Below the pieces are notes generated by a model, which saw only the letters and a list, made by a program, of their open reading frames with translations, was not told the DNA's origin and ran no database searches. From an uncultured Clostridium sp. (GTDB lineage Bacteria; Bacillota; Clostridia; TANB77; CAG-508): a stretch of 5,287 nucleotides of DNA. The stretch covers positions 1 through 5,287 of the forward strand of contig CATLUC010000104.1 of NCBI GenBank assembly GCA_950059165.1. The letters run 5' to 3'. A program made the translations under genes and the position numbers. Each line of letters starts with the position of its first letter. Within the stretch, counting starts at the first letter, position 1. Of this stretch, positions 5,264 through 5,287 are shown piece by piece.

Positions 5264-5287
5264 ATAGGAAAAGTATTTGACTATCAA
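5264..5287 (+). pseudogene. IS66 transposase, continuation after the cassette
   Basis: Eight codons from ATA 5264 to the window edge read IGKVFDYQ, in the frame expected after TTA 4468-4470 once the cassette and one TA are removed. The fragment is too short to identify alone; it is assigned by its exact fit to the interrupted gene. Confidence 0.65.

Larger units (their letters stand above)
3726..5287 (+). mobile_element. IS66-family insertion sequence, interrupted; right end outside window
   Basis: The transposase gene (3824 onward) identifies the family. The left end is placed tentatively at GTAACC (3726), since IS66 ends usually begin with GTAA and promoter and gene follow at a fitting distance. 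The matching right end is beyond the window, so the inverted repeat and the expected 8-bp target duplication could not be checked. A second, TA-flanked cassette (4471-5261) lies inside it. Confidence 0.55.

Noticed and set aside
1..5287. CRISPR array or tRNA/rRNA genes
   Set aside because: No regularly spaced repeats with unique spacers and no tRNA- or rRNA-like sequence were seen on either strand.

Overview
The window is very AT-rich Gram-positive DNA. Its strong Shine-Dalgarno sites, clostridial-type large serine recombinase tail, zinc-binding-type ribosomal protein L28 and IS66 relative point to the Clostridia; genus cannot be told. Apart from rpmB it looks like accessory DNA in which several mobile elements have landed on or inside one another.

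Layout. (1) 1-281: the C-terminal end of a large serine recombinase, lying at the right edge of an integrated element. (2) 276-725, minus strand: a PemK/MazF-family toxin gene whose last codons appear to be replaced by the end of that element, so the toxin is probably C-terminally truncated. (3) 726-895: a divergent promoter region with a perfect 35-bp palindrome between the two promoters. (4) 896-2894: two overlapping reading frames. The second encodes a protein with a zinc ribbon, a four-Cys cluster and a C-terminal domain resembling Mrr-like PD-(D/E)XK nucleases. An (AT)4 tract lies exactly at the junction, and one more AT unit would fuse both frames into a single protein of about 666 residues. 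I could not match either product to a named family. This is the best candidate here for an undescribed, possibly defensive and possibly phase-variable system. (5) 2895-3204: no gene, but a row of hairpins and a perfect 41-bp palindrome. (6) 3206-3491: rpmB (L28) on the minus strand with its own promoter and terminator. (7) 3492-3823: no gene; a strong terminator-like hairpin, then the probable left end and promoter of an IS66-like element. (8) 3824-4470 and 5264-5287: an IS66-family transposase gene, frameshifted in an A-run. (9) 4471-5261: a 791-bp cassette with perfect 30-bp terminal inverted repeats and a TA target duplication, inserted in the IS66 gene. Removing the cassette and one TA restores the IS66 reading frame exactly. 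The cassette carries no transposase, only a broken HD-domain phosphohydrolase gene.

The genes do not form one pathway. rpmB is an essential core gene transcribed on its own. The recombinase element, IS66 and the TA-flanked cassette are independent insertions, with a clear order for the last two (cassette after IS66). The toxin and the nuclease-like locus share a divergent promoter region and could be a small defence-type island, but that is inference from context.
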